From Dendrosporobacter quercicolus (GTDB lineage Bacteria; Bacillota; Negativicutes; DSM-1736; Dendrosporobacteraceae): a stretch of 64,000 bases of DNA. Position numbers and translations under genes: made by a program. This document shows positions 26,712-36,502 of this stretch, piece by piece; within the stretch, counting starts at the first letter, position 1; the number at the start of each line of letters is the position of its first letter. The stretch is from NCBI RefSeq assembly GCF_900104455.1, contig NZ_FNHB01000004.1:207055-271054 (forward strand), given 5' to 3'. The notes under the pieces were generated by a model that saw only the letters and a list, made by a program, of their open reading frames with translations, was not told the DNA's origin and did no database searches.

Positions 26712-27784
26712 TATTCTTCGCTATTGAAATATATTTTGTAAAAATTCATCCCTTTTGCTTCGTCATTACCCCGTTCAATATATTCGATGTTACCGGTTTC
26801 ATTTGCGGCTGCTTTGATTTTTATCTCAATCCCGGTATCCAGCTTAATCAGGTTATTGAACTTTCGTCTGGCAGTTTTCACCGCTGGTCCGGAGATACTG
26901 AATTCGGCGGCCTGGGGTACCCCCTGATTCAGTTCATACAGTTCTTTATGCTCTTTAAATTGCTCAACAAGCTCCGGCGCTTTGAGTACGTCACGGGCAA
27001 AGTCATCCAGATGAAACTCGTTATTGCAGTTAAAATATGTAATTGCCTCATTCATAAATACTACCTGATCTTTTTTATCGGCCTGATACACCGGTCCATA
27101 GATTGTCTCGGCAAACTCCTGGCACATAGCCAGACAATTTTTCGTATGGAAATACGAATTTTGCACATCAGTCAGCCGCAAAAACTCCTCTTTCCAGTAC
27201 AAAGCCTCATTATTGCCGCCTTTATTGACATTATCCACAATTGCTACTCTAAAACCGTCAACCGATTCGGTATTGAAAATAATGCAGCCTTTGTCCAGTT
27301 TTCTGATATTGATGCCTACGTCGGCGCCAACCCGAAACTCATTGCAGCTATTGGCAATTTTTAAATAGTGTTCCTTGCGTTCGGTTTTAAATAGGCCAAT
27401 AGCCTCCACGGCCTGCTCATCAACAATACAGTTGGAAAAATAAGCCGCATAAAACTCGCCGCCTTTTATCTGGGGATGCGATGATTTTTCATAAAGATGC
27501 CGTAATATATTAACCGACTGCTGATAAAAGTCAGCCGGATGAATAAAGGCCTGAGCGGCATACATGTAAATTTCGTTTAAATGGATATCCGTGTCATGAA
27601 AAAACTTATACAATAGCTTTTCCCTAAACGAAGATAGAAAATATTTCAACAGCAATTCTTCGACATCGCCGTCCGCCAGCCGGCAAACTGCCGGAGATAT
27701 GACAATTCCCTCGTCTTTTAACTTATTGCCTACTTTGTGGATAACCAACTGTTCCATTTTAGCTTTGGCTACGTCGAACATCAA
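26711..27784 (-). CDS. nucleoid-associated protein, NdpA/YejK family
   Basis: A 357-residue protein matching the 37-kDa nucleoid-associated (NdpA) family: an N-terminal VIHKVGNKL segment, ...LAMCQEFAETIYG... in the middle and the KFNNLIKLDTGIEIKI C-terminal strand region. Members bind the nucleoid but have no settled function. The start ATG is the second or first of a pair of Met codons (MMFD). No terminator or operon partner is evident. Confidence 0.8.
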   Translation of the reverse strand: MMFDVAKAKMEQLVIHKVGNKLKDEGIVISPAVCRLADGDVEELLLKYFLSSFREKLLYKFFHDTDIHLNEIYMYAAQAFIHPADFYQQSVNILRHLYEKSSHPQIKGGEFYAAYFSNCIVDEQAVEAIGLFKTERKEHYLKIANSCNEFRVGADVGINIRKLDKGCIIFNTESVDGFRVAIVDNVNKGGNNEALYWKEEFLRLTDVQNSYFHTKNCLAMCQEFAETIYGPVYQADKKDQVVFMNEAITYFNCNNEFHLDDFARDVLKAPELVEQFKEHKELYELNQGVPQAAEFSISGPAVKTARRKFNNLIKLDTGIEIKIKAAANETGNIEYIERGNDEAKGMNFYKIYFNSEE

Positions 27785-27960
27785 TTGCGCCCCTCTACCA
27801 ATATAGTGACCTGACTTTAAACCGGATTTACCTTGTCAGGTTTAGCCGGATTCATCCTGCATTCAGCGCCCTGCCCGCCGGATAAATCCCGGTATCTATT
27901 GTATCAGACATTGACGCTGAGAGGGAATGTTTTTTCCGCAAAAATTGGTTGCAAACTGCA

Positions 27961-27990
27961 AAAGGGAGAAGGCTTTCGCCTTCTCCCTTT
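27961..27990. terminator. intrinsic terminator-like hairpin
   Basis: A perfect 13-bp stem (27961-27973 with 27978-27990, loop TTTC) with A and T runs on either end. It lies between the mutM end and the NdpA start, both on the minus strand, so it may end the mutM transcript. Confidence 0.65.
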
Positions 27991-28319
27991 GTTAAATCAG
28001 CACATCCTTATAGCATTTGAACCATGACACACTTAAAACAACATCTTGCCAAACATGACTTGATCGCAAATTCATACGGGACGGCACCAACTTATTTAAT
28101 CATCTAATTTACACTACACTAAAAAGGTTTGACCTAAAAAACGAAAAACAAAAAACACTACCTTGACAGACCCCTGAATCTTCGTGCAAAATAACCCGGA
28201 ACTAAATTCCTTGCCTGTTGCATTACCAATACTAAGTCGCTATAAGGATTGTGCTTGATTAGATAATAACACAGATCTTCCGTTAACGCAATAGTCTAAT
28301 TACTTTTTTTGCAATCCGC
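27991..28319. other. intergenic, nothing found
   Basis: AT-rich, about 330 bp downstream of mutM; no gene or known RNA element. Confidence 0.4.
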
Positions 28320-29138
28320 TTATTGCTGGCAAACCGGACAATAAAAAGCATTCCGCCCGCCTACCCGGCTGGTCTCAATAGCTGCGCCGCAAACATTACA
28401 GGGCTGGCCGGTACGGTAGGCCACTTGCAGAAACGGCTGAAATCCGCCGGTCAGCCCGTCATCTGACGAAAATTTTTTCTCATAAACCCCGCCCAGCTCC
28501 ACTGCCTGCTGCAGCAAAGCCTTCATGCAGCCAAAAAGCTCCGTTTTTTCCTGGCCGGACAGCCCGGCGGCCTTCCGGGTAGGCAATAAGCGACTGCAAA
28601 ACAGTATTTCATTTGAATAAACATTGCCAATACCGGCAATAAAGCGCTGATCCATCAGAAGCGGCTTGATCATGCCTTTGCGCCGCAGGATTAAAGCTAA
28701 AAAATCCGTTAGTGCAAACGCAGCCTCCAGCGGCTCGGGGCCCAGTCCTTCCAGTTCCGGCATAAGACTAAAATCAGTTGTATTTACCAGATGGATATAG
28801 CCTAAATTCAGTTTGTAACAGGCCAGCTTGGCTCCGGTATCCAGTTCTAACATAACGGATGGCTGCCCTTCTACGGCCTCATTGCGGTAAAACAGCCGCA
28901 TAAAGCCTTCCAGCATGAAATGAATGACCAGAGACTGATCATTCGCCAGACCGATAATCAACTGCTTTGCCCGCCGCCGGACAGACATGATCTGTTGCCG
29001 CTCAACTGCCTTAAGAAAATCAGCCGGCGCAACATTGATGGCTTTGGCCCTGTTAATGACTGCATTTAGAATGGTTTTCCCCTGAACCTTACCGGCAAGA
29101 TGCGCTCTTACCGTCTCAATTTCAGGAATTTCCGGCAT
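28320..29138 (-). CDS. mutM: formamidopyrimidine-DNA glycosylase / Fpg-Nei family
   Basis: A 272-residue base-excision repair glycosylase. Visible are the N-terminal PEIPEIET with the catalytic Pro and Glu, the conserved Lys in RRRAKQLI, and a C-terminal zinc finger (CNVC ... CPVC). It removes oxidised purines such as 8-oxoguanine and cuts the abasic site. The reading of mutM over nei is from overall length and the finger. It is 22 nt downstream of the YitT-family gene. Confidence 0.88.
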   Translation of the reverse strand: MPEIPEIETVRAHLAGKVQGKTILNAVINRAKAINVAPADFLKAVERQQIMSVRRRAKQLIIGLANDQSLVIHFMLEGFMRLFYRNEAVEGQPSVMLELDTGAKLACYKLNLGYIHLVNTTDFSLMPELEGLGPEPLEAAFALTDFLALILRRKGMIKPLLMDQRFIAGIGNVYSNEILFCSRLLPTRKAAGLSGQEKTELFGCMKALLQQAVELGGVYEKKFSSDDGLTGGFQPFLQVAYRTGQPCNVCGAAIETSRVGGRNAFYCPVCQQ

Positions 29139-29159
29139 ATGATCAACTCCCTGGGCCGC

Positions 29160-30011
29160 TTAAAAACTTCTGCTGCCCGGCAGGGTAAAACCGCGTCCCA
29201 TAACTTCCGCAGCGTCACTGACAATCATAAAGGCATGGGGGTCGGCCTCCTGCACTAAAAATTTAATTTTGGATATTTGCGTCAAGCTTACCACAACAAA
29301 TATAACTTGCTTCTGCTGGCGGGTAAAAGCGCCTTCTCCTTGCAAAATGGTTACGCCCCGGCCCACTTCTTTAAGAATTACTTCCACAATATCCTGCGTC
29401 TTATAAGAAACAATATGAACAATCTTCCTCCGGTTAAAGCCTTCCACCACTTTATCGGTAAGAGTAGCTGCGACAAACATGGCAATCAGCGTCAATACGG
29501 CCAGCTTTAAGCCAAATAAACTGGCCGCCAGCAGCATAATCAAAAAGTTAATGGCAAAGCCGACGAAGCCAAAATTCAAAGAATAATACTTTTTGACAAT
29601 TGCCGCCACAATATCCAGTCCCCCGCCATTGCCGTTGACCCGAAAAATGATTCCTGATCCCAAACCGGAAACCATCCCTGCCGTTAAAGCGGCCAGTATC
29701 GGATCATCCAGCGGGCTTAGGCTGGTCAGAAAGCGGGTAGCGTCTACGGCCAGGGAAAACATAATGGTGCCAAAGATTGCTGTAATCGTATAATCCTTGC
29801 CCAAAAATTTATAAGAAGCGTATACCAGCGGAATATTCATCAGCAGGATCTGCACCCCAATGGGGAAGCCGAACAGAAAATAGGAGATAATCGCCAGGCC
29901 GCTCACACCACCGCTGAGCAGGTGATGCGGCACCAGAAATAAATTGATCGACACGCTGCAAATCAGACAGCCTAAAGCAACCCAGGCGTACTGCAAAACT
30001 CTGTTTTTCAT
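29160..30011 (-). CDS. YitT family membrane protein
   Basis: A 283-residue protein with five or six N-terminal membrane helices (DUF161 repeats, with GGVSGLAIISYFLFGFPIG) and a C-terminal cytoplasmic DUF2179 domain (ending TLPGSRSF). The family is common in Firmicutes and of unknown function. I start at ATG after AGGGAAGTT; more N-terminal Met codons lack a ribosome site. It is probably co-transcribed with mutM. Confidence 0.85.
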   Translation of the reverse strand: MKNRVLQYAWVALGCLICSVSINLFLVPHHLLSGGVSGLAIISYFLFGFPIGVQILLMNIPLVYASYKFLGKDYTITAIFGTIMFSLAVDATRFLTSLSPLDDPILAALTAGMVSGLGSGIIFRVNGNGGGLDIVAAIVKKYYSLNFGFVGFAINFLIMLLAASLFGLKLAVLTLIAMFVAATLTDKVVEGFNRRKIVHIVSYKTQDIVEVILKEVGRGVTILQGEGAFTRQQKQVIFVVVSLTQISKIKFLVQEADPHAFMIVSDAAEVMGRGFTLPGSRSF

Positions 30012-30079
30012 AACTTCCCTCATTTCTTCCATCATCAGCATTGCACACCGCAGCTTCAGCGCTTGCGGCGCACTGAAGC

Positions 30080-30559
30080 TTACGGAATATCCGTCAGGCT
30101 GGTCATGATAATTTTAGTAACATAGCCTTCACTCATATCAAAAATCAACCGCTGCTCCGGCGCCGACTCCAACTGGTAGATAAAATAACGGTGGCCATTG
30201 ATTATCTGCTGATCGGGCTGACCGTACTCTTTAATGACTTTATATGCAGTCGCGCCAATTTTGACACCGCGGCTGGTCTGGTACTGGCCGGTATCAAGCT
30301 GCAACACAGCGACCGGCCCCTCTTGCCCGCTCAGGCCAATCCTTAACCCGGAATAAATCAGATAAGTGACCGGCGGTTGATGTTTCGTATCCACTATCTG
30401 TTTCTTAGAATAACCAAATTTCGCAATTACATCGGCATAACTGCTTGCCGCCGGACGAATTTCATTGACAGCCAGATCAACGGCGCTAATTGCGGCGCTG
30501 ACGGCTGCGGCATTGCACAATAATAAAACAATCAACAAAAAAACCACTTTGGTCCTCAT
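30080..30559 (-). CDS. exported protein of unknown function
   Basis: A 159-residue product starting MRTKVVFLLIVLLLC with a signal peptide (cleavage near VSAA), then a compact domain with GYSKKQIV, YGQPDQQ and an aromatic-rich RYFIYQLESAPEQRLIF segment. The layout (two similar halves of 'ADVIAKFG..' and 'YKVIKEYGQP') hints at two BLIP/SmpA-like or PepSY-like repeats, but I cannot name a family. The start follows GGAG. It is upstream of and separate from the YitT gene. Confidence 0.6.
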   Translation of the reverse strand: MRTKVVFLLIVLLLCNAAAVSAAISAVDLAVNEIRPAASSYADVIAKFGYSKKQIVDTKHQPPVTYLIYSGLRIGLSGQEGPVAVLQLDTGQYQTSRGVKIGATAYKVIKEYGQPDQQIINGHRYFIYQLESAPEQRLIFDMSEGYVTKIIMTSLTDIP

Positions 30560-30722
30560 AGCCAATCTCCTTTGGTTAAACTTGTCCAAAATATCCTTCG
30601 ACAAACCGCTAATTTTATCCTGTAACCATTGACAATAACTTATCCGGCAACCAAACCTGCTGCTTGCAGGCATAATAAAAAGAGAGCTGCCCGGCAGCCC
30701 CCTTTTCAGCACAGTTAATTAT

Positions 30723-30884
30723 TCATCGTATCCCCTGAGTAGATTTTTGTTCTTTTTTATATTCTTTATATTGCTCCAGAAGAAATTCCAGCTCGTTGAT
30801 CAACGGGGACTCAACTCTTAATTCAACTGGAACTCTGTCTAGTTTTTCTAAAACATCAGCAATTCTGGCAATCAGCTTATCCAT
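30723..30884 (-). CDS. small protein, 53 residues, possible Spo0E-like
   Basis: An ATG frame of 53 codons encodes a charged, helical protein: MDKLIARIADVLEKL, then SPLINELEFLLEQYKEY and a short Lys-rich tail. The spacing and the LxxELExLLxxY core recall Spo0E-family aspartyl phosphatases (SQELDxLIxxY), but the key Ser-Gln...Asp is Ile-Asn...Glu. It may be a diverged member or a plain coiled-coil protein. GGAAAG lies 6 nt before the start. Confidence 0.4.
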   Translation of the reverse strand: MDKLIARIADVLEKLDRVPVELRVESPLINELEFLLEQYKEYKKEQKSTQGIR

Positions 30885-31081
30885 CTACAACTTTCCAGTC
30901 CTTTCCACAAAAACCAATATCATTAGAATAATTGTTTTTACAAATAATGTCAAGAGATTTAAGATGAGGACTTTTCTAATTATCAACCGGAAAGCAGGCC
31001 AGTGCTGAAATTAATTTTTTTTGGGGACAGCATACTTCGTCCTCATCTGGGCTAAAAACCCGGACAAAGAACCCAAAGCGC

Positions 31082-33283
31082 TCAGCGGTCATCCGTTAGC
31101 TTTAATTTTGCCAAAGCCTCGGCCAGCGCCGTATTGATTGGTTGATGATCGCTTTTGTTTTGCTGCTGCAGGTATTGGGATACTTCACGTTTGGACAAAT
31201 TCGGCTGTTCCTGCTTTTTCCGTTCATTGAAAGCGGTAAGCTTTTCGCGGTGGCCGCAGGCGCAGACAAACAGACGGCCTTCGCCTTCACCGCGCAATTC
31301 CAGCTTCTTATGACAGACGGGGCATCTGGCATTCGTCACTTTAGCCAGCCCTTTCCGGTAACCGCATTCCCGATCCTGACACACCAGCATCCTGCCTTTT
31401 TTGCCATTGACCTCCAGCAAATATTTGCCGCAATCCGGGCATTTGCTGCGGGTCATATTATCATGCCTAAACTTTTCCTGACTGTTTTTTATTTTATGCA
31501 CAACTTCTTTGGCATAGCTTTTCATCTGGCCAATAAAATTGGCCTTGGCAAGTTTACCCATGGCAATTTGCTTAAGCTGCTGCTCCCATTGAGCGGTCAG
31601 CGCCGGTGATTTAAGCTCTGCCGGCACCAGTTCCAGCAATTGCCGGCCTTTGGAAGTCAGCCAAATGTCTTTGCCCTTTTTTTCAATGAAAAAACCGGCA
31701 AATAATTTTTCAATGATATCGGCTCTGGTTGCCACAGTTCCCAAACCGCCGGTTTCGTCAATGGTTTTACGCAACTCGCCGCTGGCATCCGCCATGTATT
31801 TTTGCGGACTTTCCATGGCGGTAAGCAGTGTGGCTTCATTAAACGGAGCGGGCGGCTTTGTTGCCCCCTGCGTCAAATTGAGCGCGTTAATTTTCATCGT
31901 GTCGCCTTGGGCCAGGCTTGGCAGCAGTTGATCGGCAAGTTCATTGTCTGCTTCCTCACCGTCATTGTCCAATCCCTGATAAATTTCCCGCCAGCCCCGG
32001 GCGATGATTGTTTTTCCTTTAGCCACAAACCGCTCTGGGCCAATACTGGCCACAACGGTCGTCTGCTCATACTCAAACGGCGGATACATTACCGCCAGAA
32101 ACCGCTTAACCACCAAATCATAAATTTTCCGTTCCTTATCCGTCAGCGCGCTTAGATTAACATACTGTTCGGTGGGGATAATGGCATGATGGTCTGATAC
32201 TTTACTGTCATCCACAAAATGTTTTCCAGCCTTAATTGGAGCTTTGATCAGCTTAAACGCGAATTGGGCGTACGGGCCAATGCTGCAGGCGTTTAAGCGG
32301 TCTTTCAGCGTATCAACCAAATCGCTGGACAAATAACGGGAATCAGTCCGGGGATAAGTTAAAATTTTGTGTGTTTCATACAGCTTTTGCATATAGGACA
32401 ACGTCTCTTTTGCTGAGAAGCCATAGATTTTATTGGCATCCCGCTGCAGCTCGGTTAAATCATACAATTGCGGGGCATATTTTTTCCTGGCGCTTTTATT
32501 TACGGAAACCACTTGGGCGGCCTTACCGGTCAGAGCAGCAATTGCCGTTTGGCATTTTTCCCGGGAAAAACTTTTGAACTCATTCGAAGCCGTATCCTGC
32601 CAGTATAACTTTAGTTGATCAGCCAGCGCCGTTATCCCAAAAAAAGACCGCGGCGCAAAGTTTTGGATTTCGGCTTCCCGGCCGGCAATGATTGCCAGAG
32701 TCGGGGTCTGCACCCGGCCGCAGGACAGCTGGGCGTTATATTTACAGGTTAATGCCCTGGTAGCGTTGATACCCACCAGCCAGTCAGCCTCAGCCCGCGC
32801 CACCGCTGATGCATACAGATTTTCGTACTCCCGGCCCGGCCTTAACTTGCTAAAACCCTCTTTGATCGCCTTGTCGGTAACAGAAGATATCCACAAACGC
32901 TTCACTGGCTTTTTGGCCTGCGCCTTCTCAATAATCCACCTGGCAACCAGTTCTCCCTCCCGCCCGGCATCGGTGGCAATAATGACCTCGCCAACATCGC
33001 TGCGCAGCAGCAGGCCTTTAACGGTATTGAATTGCTTGGCTGTCTGTTTGATGACCACCAGCTGTAAATGCGCCGGCAGCATTGGCAAATCCTCCAGCCG
33101 CCAGGCTTTATATTTCTCATTGTAAACCTCCGGGTCGGCCAGCGTAACCAGATGACCCAACGCCCAGGTAACAATATACCGGGGGCTTTCAAAAAACCCG
33201 CTGCCATTCTTGCTGCAGTTCAGCACCCTGGCCAAATCGCGGCCTACTGACGGCTTTTCAGCCAGAACTAACATTTTACTCAT
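31082..33283 (-). CDS. topB: DNA topoisomerase III
   Basis: A 733-residue type IA topoisomerase with the TOPRIM domain (residues 1-140, IATDAGREGEL), the catalytic Tyr in KILTYPRTDSRYL (about residue 305), and a C-terminal pair of zinc fingers (CPDCGKYLLEV...CQDREC and CPVCHKKLEL...CACG). It cuts one strand to relax or decatenate DNA. Length and the fingers fit plasmid- and Bacillus-type TopB. Nothing odd in the frame. It stands alone. Confidence 0.95.
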   Translation of the reverse strand: MSKMLVLAEKPSVGRDLARVLNCSKNGSGFFESPRYIVTWALGHLVTLADPEVYNEKYKAWRLEDLPMLPAHLQLVVIKQTAKQFNTVKGLLLRSDVGEVIIATDAGREGELVARWIIEKAQAKKPVKRLWISSVTDKAIKEGFSKLRPGREYENLYASAVARAEADWLVGINATRALTCKYNAQLSCGRVQTPTLAIIAGREAEIQNFAPRSFFGITALADQLKLYWQDTASNEFKSFSREKCQTAIAALTGKAAQVVSVNKSARKKYAPQLYDLTELQRDANKIYGFSAKETLSYMQKLYETHKILTYPRTDSRYLSSDLVDTLKDRLNACSIGPYAQFAFKLIKAPIKAGKHFVDDSKVSDHHAIIPTEQYVNLSALTDKERKIYDLVVKRFLAVMYPPFEYEQTTVVASIGPERFVAKGKTIIARGWREIYQGLDNDGEEADNELADQLLPSLAQGDTMKINALNLTQGATKPPAPFNEATLLTAMESPQKYMADASGELRKTIDETGGLGTVATRADIIEKLFAGFFIEKKGKDIWLTSKGRQLLELVPAELKSPALTAQWEQQLKQIAMGKLAKANFIGQMKSYAKEVVHKIKNSQEKFRHDNMTRSKCPDCGKYLLEVNGKKGRMLVCQDRECGYRKGLAKVTNARCPVCHKKLELRGEGEGRLFVCACGHREKLTAFNERKKQEQPNLSKREVSQYLQQQNKSDHQPINTALAEALAKLKLTDDR

Positions 33284-33576
33284 AATAAAAACCTCAGATC
33301 TTCATGGAAATTAATATAACTATAGTATCACAAATTTACCGGCAAGCAAAACCTGCAGCTTTGCCGGCTTATCTTTTTATGGATTCGCGCTCCATTCTCT
33401 GCTCATACTAACCATAAGAACTATCGACTTGCCCGGATACACCGACCATACAAATTCATTGTTGAAACGCAACCCACTGCAGCCGCAAAGTCAGACAGAC
33501 AGCGCGGCCGCCGGCAGCAGCCTGATTCGTGGCCTGTGGCCTGGAGTCTTGCGAAGCAGGACGGCAATCACAAAGC
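33284..33576. other. intergenic, nothing found
   Basis: About 290 bp upstream (minus strand) of topB; no gene and no known RNA element. Confidence 0.4.
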
Positions 33577-33612
33577 AAAAAAGGAAACGCCGCAATGCTT
33601 CGCGACATTTCC
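33577..33612 (-). terminator. intrinsic terminator of the apr-cys operon
   Basis: On the minus strand an 11-bp stem (33602-33612 with 33583-33593, two G-U) is followed by six T. It is 20 nt past the cysN stop. Confidence 0.8.
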
Positions 33613-33631
33613 CAGGTTTGCCGGCTTCCGT

Positions 33632-35359
33632 TTATATTTGATAATCCGCTCCGGCGACGGTCAGGCTGCTGCTGTAACGTATGACTCTAAACCGGCCAAA
33701 ATCCAGCCATTTATTAGCGGCTATTGCCGCGCTCCTGCTTTGAGAGCCGGTTAAAGCAGGGAGTTCAGCCAGAAATTTTTGATAATTGTCAGCGGAATCA
33801 ATTTTTATGAAAGCCCCCTGCGTGTCCACCACCGGCACTGCGGCATAGTAATATTCGGACAACGGCAGGACGGCCTCCAGTTTGAAATTTCTAATTTGGG
33901 CCGCCAGTTTGGCCTTCGGGTCAAGCACATCAAAGCTTGCCGGATACTCGTAAGTTTTACCGGCGCCGGGAATGATATCACCGGCCTTAAAGGTACGCGG
34001 CCGGGCTTTAAATCTGCGAACAGCGCCTTCCTCCAGCAAGAAATAGTAATCGTCAAAACAATGAATCGCCATTTGCCGGTGATGATCAACAAACCGGCTG
34101 ACTGTCTGAATTTCGGTTACCGGGCCGGAAACGATCCCGCCGCCGCTTACATCGTAGCCGTCAATCAGAACGAACCGGCCGGTAATCTGATTATTCCTGA
34201 ATTCGTCGAAACTGATCGGCCGTTTGGTTTTGATGATCACCTCGGCGACGTCGTTGGTATTTACCCTGGCTGCATTTTCCACAGCCGCTAAAGTCGTGGC
34301 GTCAATGACCTTGCTGATCGCATAAACTTCACACTGCACTTCCTGCGTAACCAGCTTAAGCTTATACTCTCTGTTTTTCACCAGTTCCGTCTTACCCATC
34401 CAGAATAGATTCGCTTTGAAGGTATCCGCCACCAGCGGGGCCGCGCCAGGATGAACAATAAACTCCCCGCGTTGATTAAAAAATTCGTCTTCAACGGTAA
34501 TGCCCACCGACATACCGGCATAAACAGTATCGGTTTTATCCCTGTCAGCCCAGTATTCGATTGTTTTTACCCTGGTCGTTTTATTGCTGGGTGTAATCAG
34601 TACGGTATCGCCCGCCTTAAGGGTTCCCGCCTCAATGCGCCCGGCAATAATCCGCCGGCTGTCAAATTTGTAAACATCCTGAATGGGAAAACGCAGCGGT
34701 TTGCCTTCCAGGCCTTTTTCTTTCTCAAATAAATCAATGGCCGCCAATAACGCCTCGCCCTTATACCAGGGCATTTTAGCCGAACGGTCAACCATATTTT
34801 CGCCATAGAAGGCCGATACCGGGATATATTTTAACGGAAATACATTAAGACTGTTGAGAAACTCATTCATATCATGTCTGATTTCGTTAAATTTATCTTC
34901 CGAATAATCAATAAGATCCATTTTGTTAACCAGCACATAAGCTTTCTGAATACCCAGCAGGGATAAAATATAACCATGCCGCCGGGACTGCTCCTGAATA
35001 CCCTCATTTGCATCAATAATTAATAAGGCCGCTTCGGCGCTGGCCGCTCCCGAAATCATATTTTTCAGGAATTCTTTGTGACCGGGTGCGTCAATAATGA
35101 CATAATCCCGCTTGGCGGTACGAAATTGCAGTTGAGTGGTGTCGATTGTAATGCCCTGCTTTTGCTCTTCTTCAAAAGCATCCAGCAAATAGGCGTATTC
35201 AAACGGCTTTCCTTTCTCCCTGGAGATTCTTTTTACCCGTTCTATCGCCCCCTCCGGCAGGGATTTTGTATCATATAACAACCGGCCGATGACTGTTGAT
35301 TTGCCATGATCCACATGGCCTACCACAACAATATTTAACACTTCTCTGGCAGCATCCAT
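33632..35359 (-). CDS. cysN: sulfate adenylyltransferase large subunit, extended
   Basis: A 575-residue GTPase subunit of ATP sulfurylase with G1 [10 protein letters not shown]3 DAPGHKEF, G4 NKMD and a SAFYG segment, then EF-Tu-like domains 2 and 3 to about residue 440. It is about 100 residues longer than E. coli CysN. The extra C-terminus (residues about 445-575) has no P-loop, so it is not a fused APS kinase; its role is unknown. The absence of APS kinase fits direct reduction of APS by the AprBA-like pair upstream. I start at the ATG after GGAGG. It ends the apr-cysD-cysN operon. Confidence 0.9.
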   Translation of the reverse strand: MDAAREVLNIVVVGHVDHGKSTVIGRLLYDTKSLPEGAIERVKRISREKGKPFEYAYLLDAFEEEQKQGITIDTTQLQFRTAKRDYVIIDAPGHKEFLKNMISGAASAEAALLIIDANEGIQEQSRRHGYILSLLGIQKAYVLVNKMDLIDYSEDKFNEIRHDMNEFLNSLNVFPLKYIPVSAFYGENMVDRSAKMPWYKGEALLAAIDLFEKEKGLEGKPLRFPIQDVYKFDSRRIIAGRIEAGTLKAGDTVLITPSNKTTRVKTIEYWADRDKTDTVYAGMSVGITVEDEFFNQRGEFIVHPGAAPLVADTFKANLFWMGKTELVKNREYKLKLVTQEVQCEVYAISKVIDATTLAAVENAARVNTNDVAEVIIKTKRPISFDEFRNNQITGRFVLIDGYDVSGGGIVSGPVTEIQTVSRFVDHHRQMAIHCFDDYYFLLEEGAVRRFKARPRTFKAGDIIPGAGKTYEYPASFDVLDPKAKLAAQIRNFKLEAVLPLSEYYYAAVPVVDTQGAFIKIDSADNYQKFLAELPALTGSQSRSAAIAANKWLDFGRFRVIRYSSSLTVAGADYQI

Positions 35360-35374
35360 CAACGTTTCCTCCCC

Positions 35375-36175
35375 TTACATATAGCCATCCTTGCGGAGTT
35401 TTTGCATAGCATAGGAATCTTCCTGATCCTGAGCCCGCCCGGCCCGTTCGCTTACTTTGGTTTTTTTCAATTCCTCAATAATTTCAGCCACCGTTGCGGC
35501 TGACGAAACGATCTGACCGGTGCAGGGCGCGCAGCCCAGGCTCCGGTAACGTTTGCCGTTTGTGCTGAAATACAGATCGACCAGCGGAATGTTTTCCCTG
35601 TCGATGTAAGCCCAGATATCAATCTCATTCCAGTGCAAAATCGGATGAACGCGGATATGATTGCCCTTTGGAAAATCGGTTTTGAACTGATTCCATAATT
35701 CCGGCGGCTGGTTGGTATAATCCCATTCTGAATCTTTGGTTCGCTCGCTGAATACCCGCTCTTTGGACCTGGATCCTTCTTCATCCCGCCGAATGCCCAA
35801 AATCAGGCCTTCAAACGCATAGTTTGTAACCACCTGCTGCAAGCCATCGGTCTTTAGAGCTTTACAGCAGACCAGCCGGCCTTTCTCCGGTCCCATTCCC
35901 TCGTCGATGGCCGCCTGGTTGGTATGTACAATAAGCTCAAGCTGATATTCTCTGGCCATACGGTCGCGGAAGGCAATCATTTCAGGAATTTTGTAAGTAG
36001 TATCGACATGAATGAACGGAAATGGGCAATGGCCAAAAAAAGCTTTTTTCGCCAGCCACAATAACACGGTCGAATCTTTGCCAATCGACCACAACATGCC
36101 CAGCTTGCCGAATTTTTTATAAGCTTCCCGCAAGATAAAGATACTCTGGGCTTCCAGCCGGTCTAAATGATCCAT
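35375..36175 (-). CDS. cysD: sulfate adenylyltransferase small subunit
   Basis: A 266-residue PP-loop ATP pyrophosphatase: the SxGKDS-type loop reads WSIGKDSTV, followed by the conserved [21 protein letters not shown] and the [15 protein letters not shown] segment. It makes APS from ATP and sulfate with CysN, whose gene begins 15 nt downstream. It lies 12 nt after the aprB-like gene. It is of normal length. Confidence 0.95.
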   Translation of the reverse strand: MDHLDRLEAQSIFILREAYKKFGKLGMLWSIGKDSTVLLWLAKKAFFGHCPFPFIHVDTTYKIPEMIAFRDRMAREYQLELIVHTNQAAIDEGMGPEKGRLVCCKALKTDGLQQVVTNYAFEGLILGIRRDEEGSRSKERVFSERTKDSEWDYTNQPPELWNQFKTDFPKGNHIRVHPILHWNEIDIWAYIDRENIPLVDLYFSTNGKRYRSLGCAPCTGQIVSSAATVAEIIEELKKTKVSERAGRAQDQEDSYAMQKLRKDGYM

Positions 36176-36187
36176 CTTAATCCCCCC

Positions 36188-36502
36188 CTAATAGGCATTG
36201 GCCTGACTTCTGTCAATGGTGATCACCTGCTCACGGCCGTCAGCGTCAACAATAACCCAGTTTAGCAGCCGTCCGTCCTGTCTGGTATAGAGAAAACCAC
36301 CCTGCCCGCCAATATCGGCCCCCAAATAGTATTTAATTGCCATAAACCGGCATTCCTTGACACAGGACGTGCAACCCCAGCAGTCTCTGGGATAACGCAT
36401 CGCCGTTTTTCCGGCTTCAGTCGCCGCTAAGAGGCTGCCAGGGCATACCTCACGGCATTTGCCGCAGCCGGTACACTGTTCATCATCAATCCTTATGCTC
36501 AT
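36188..36502 (-). CDS. ferredoxin-like APS reductase beta subunit (AprB-like)
   Basis: A 104-residue two-[4Fe-4S] protein with CTGCGKCREVCPG and CWGCTSCVKEC and a short C-terminal domain. It resembles AprB of APS reductase but is shorter than the dissimilatory form, as in assimilatory AprBA-type pairs of Firmicutes. It would deliver electrons to the flavoprotein subunit. Its ATG lies within the last codons of the flavoprotein gene (17-nt overlap). Confidence 0.85.
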   Translation of the reverse strand: MSIRIDDEQCTGCGKCREVCPGSLLAATEAGKTAMRYPRDCWGCTSCVKECRFMAIKYYLGADIGGQGGFLYTRQDGRLLNWVIVDADGREQVITIDRSQANAY

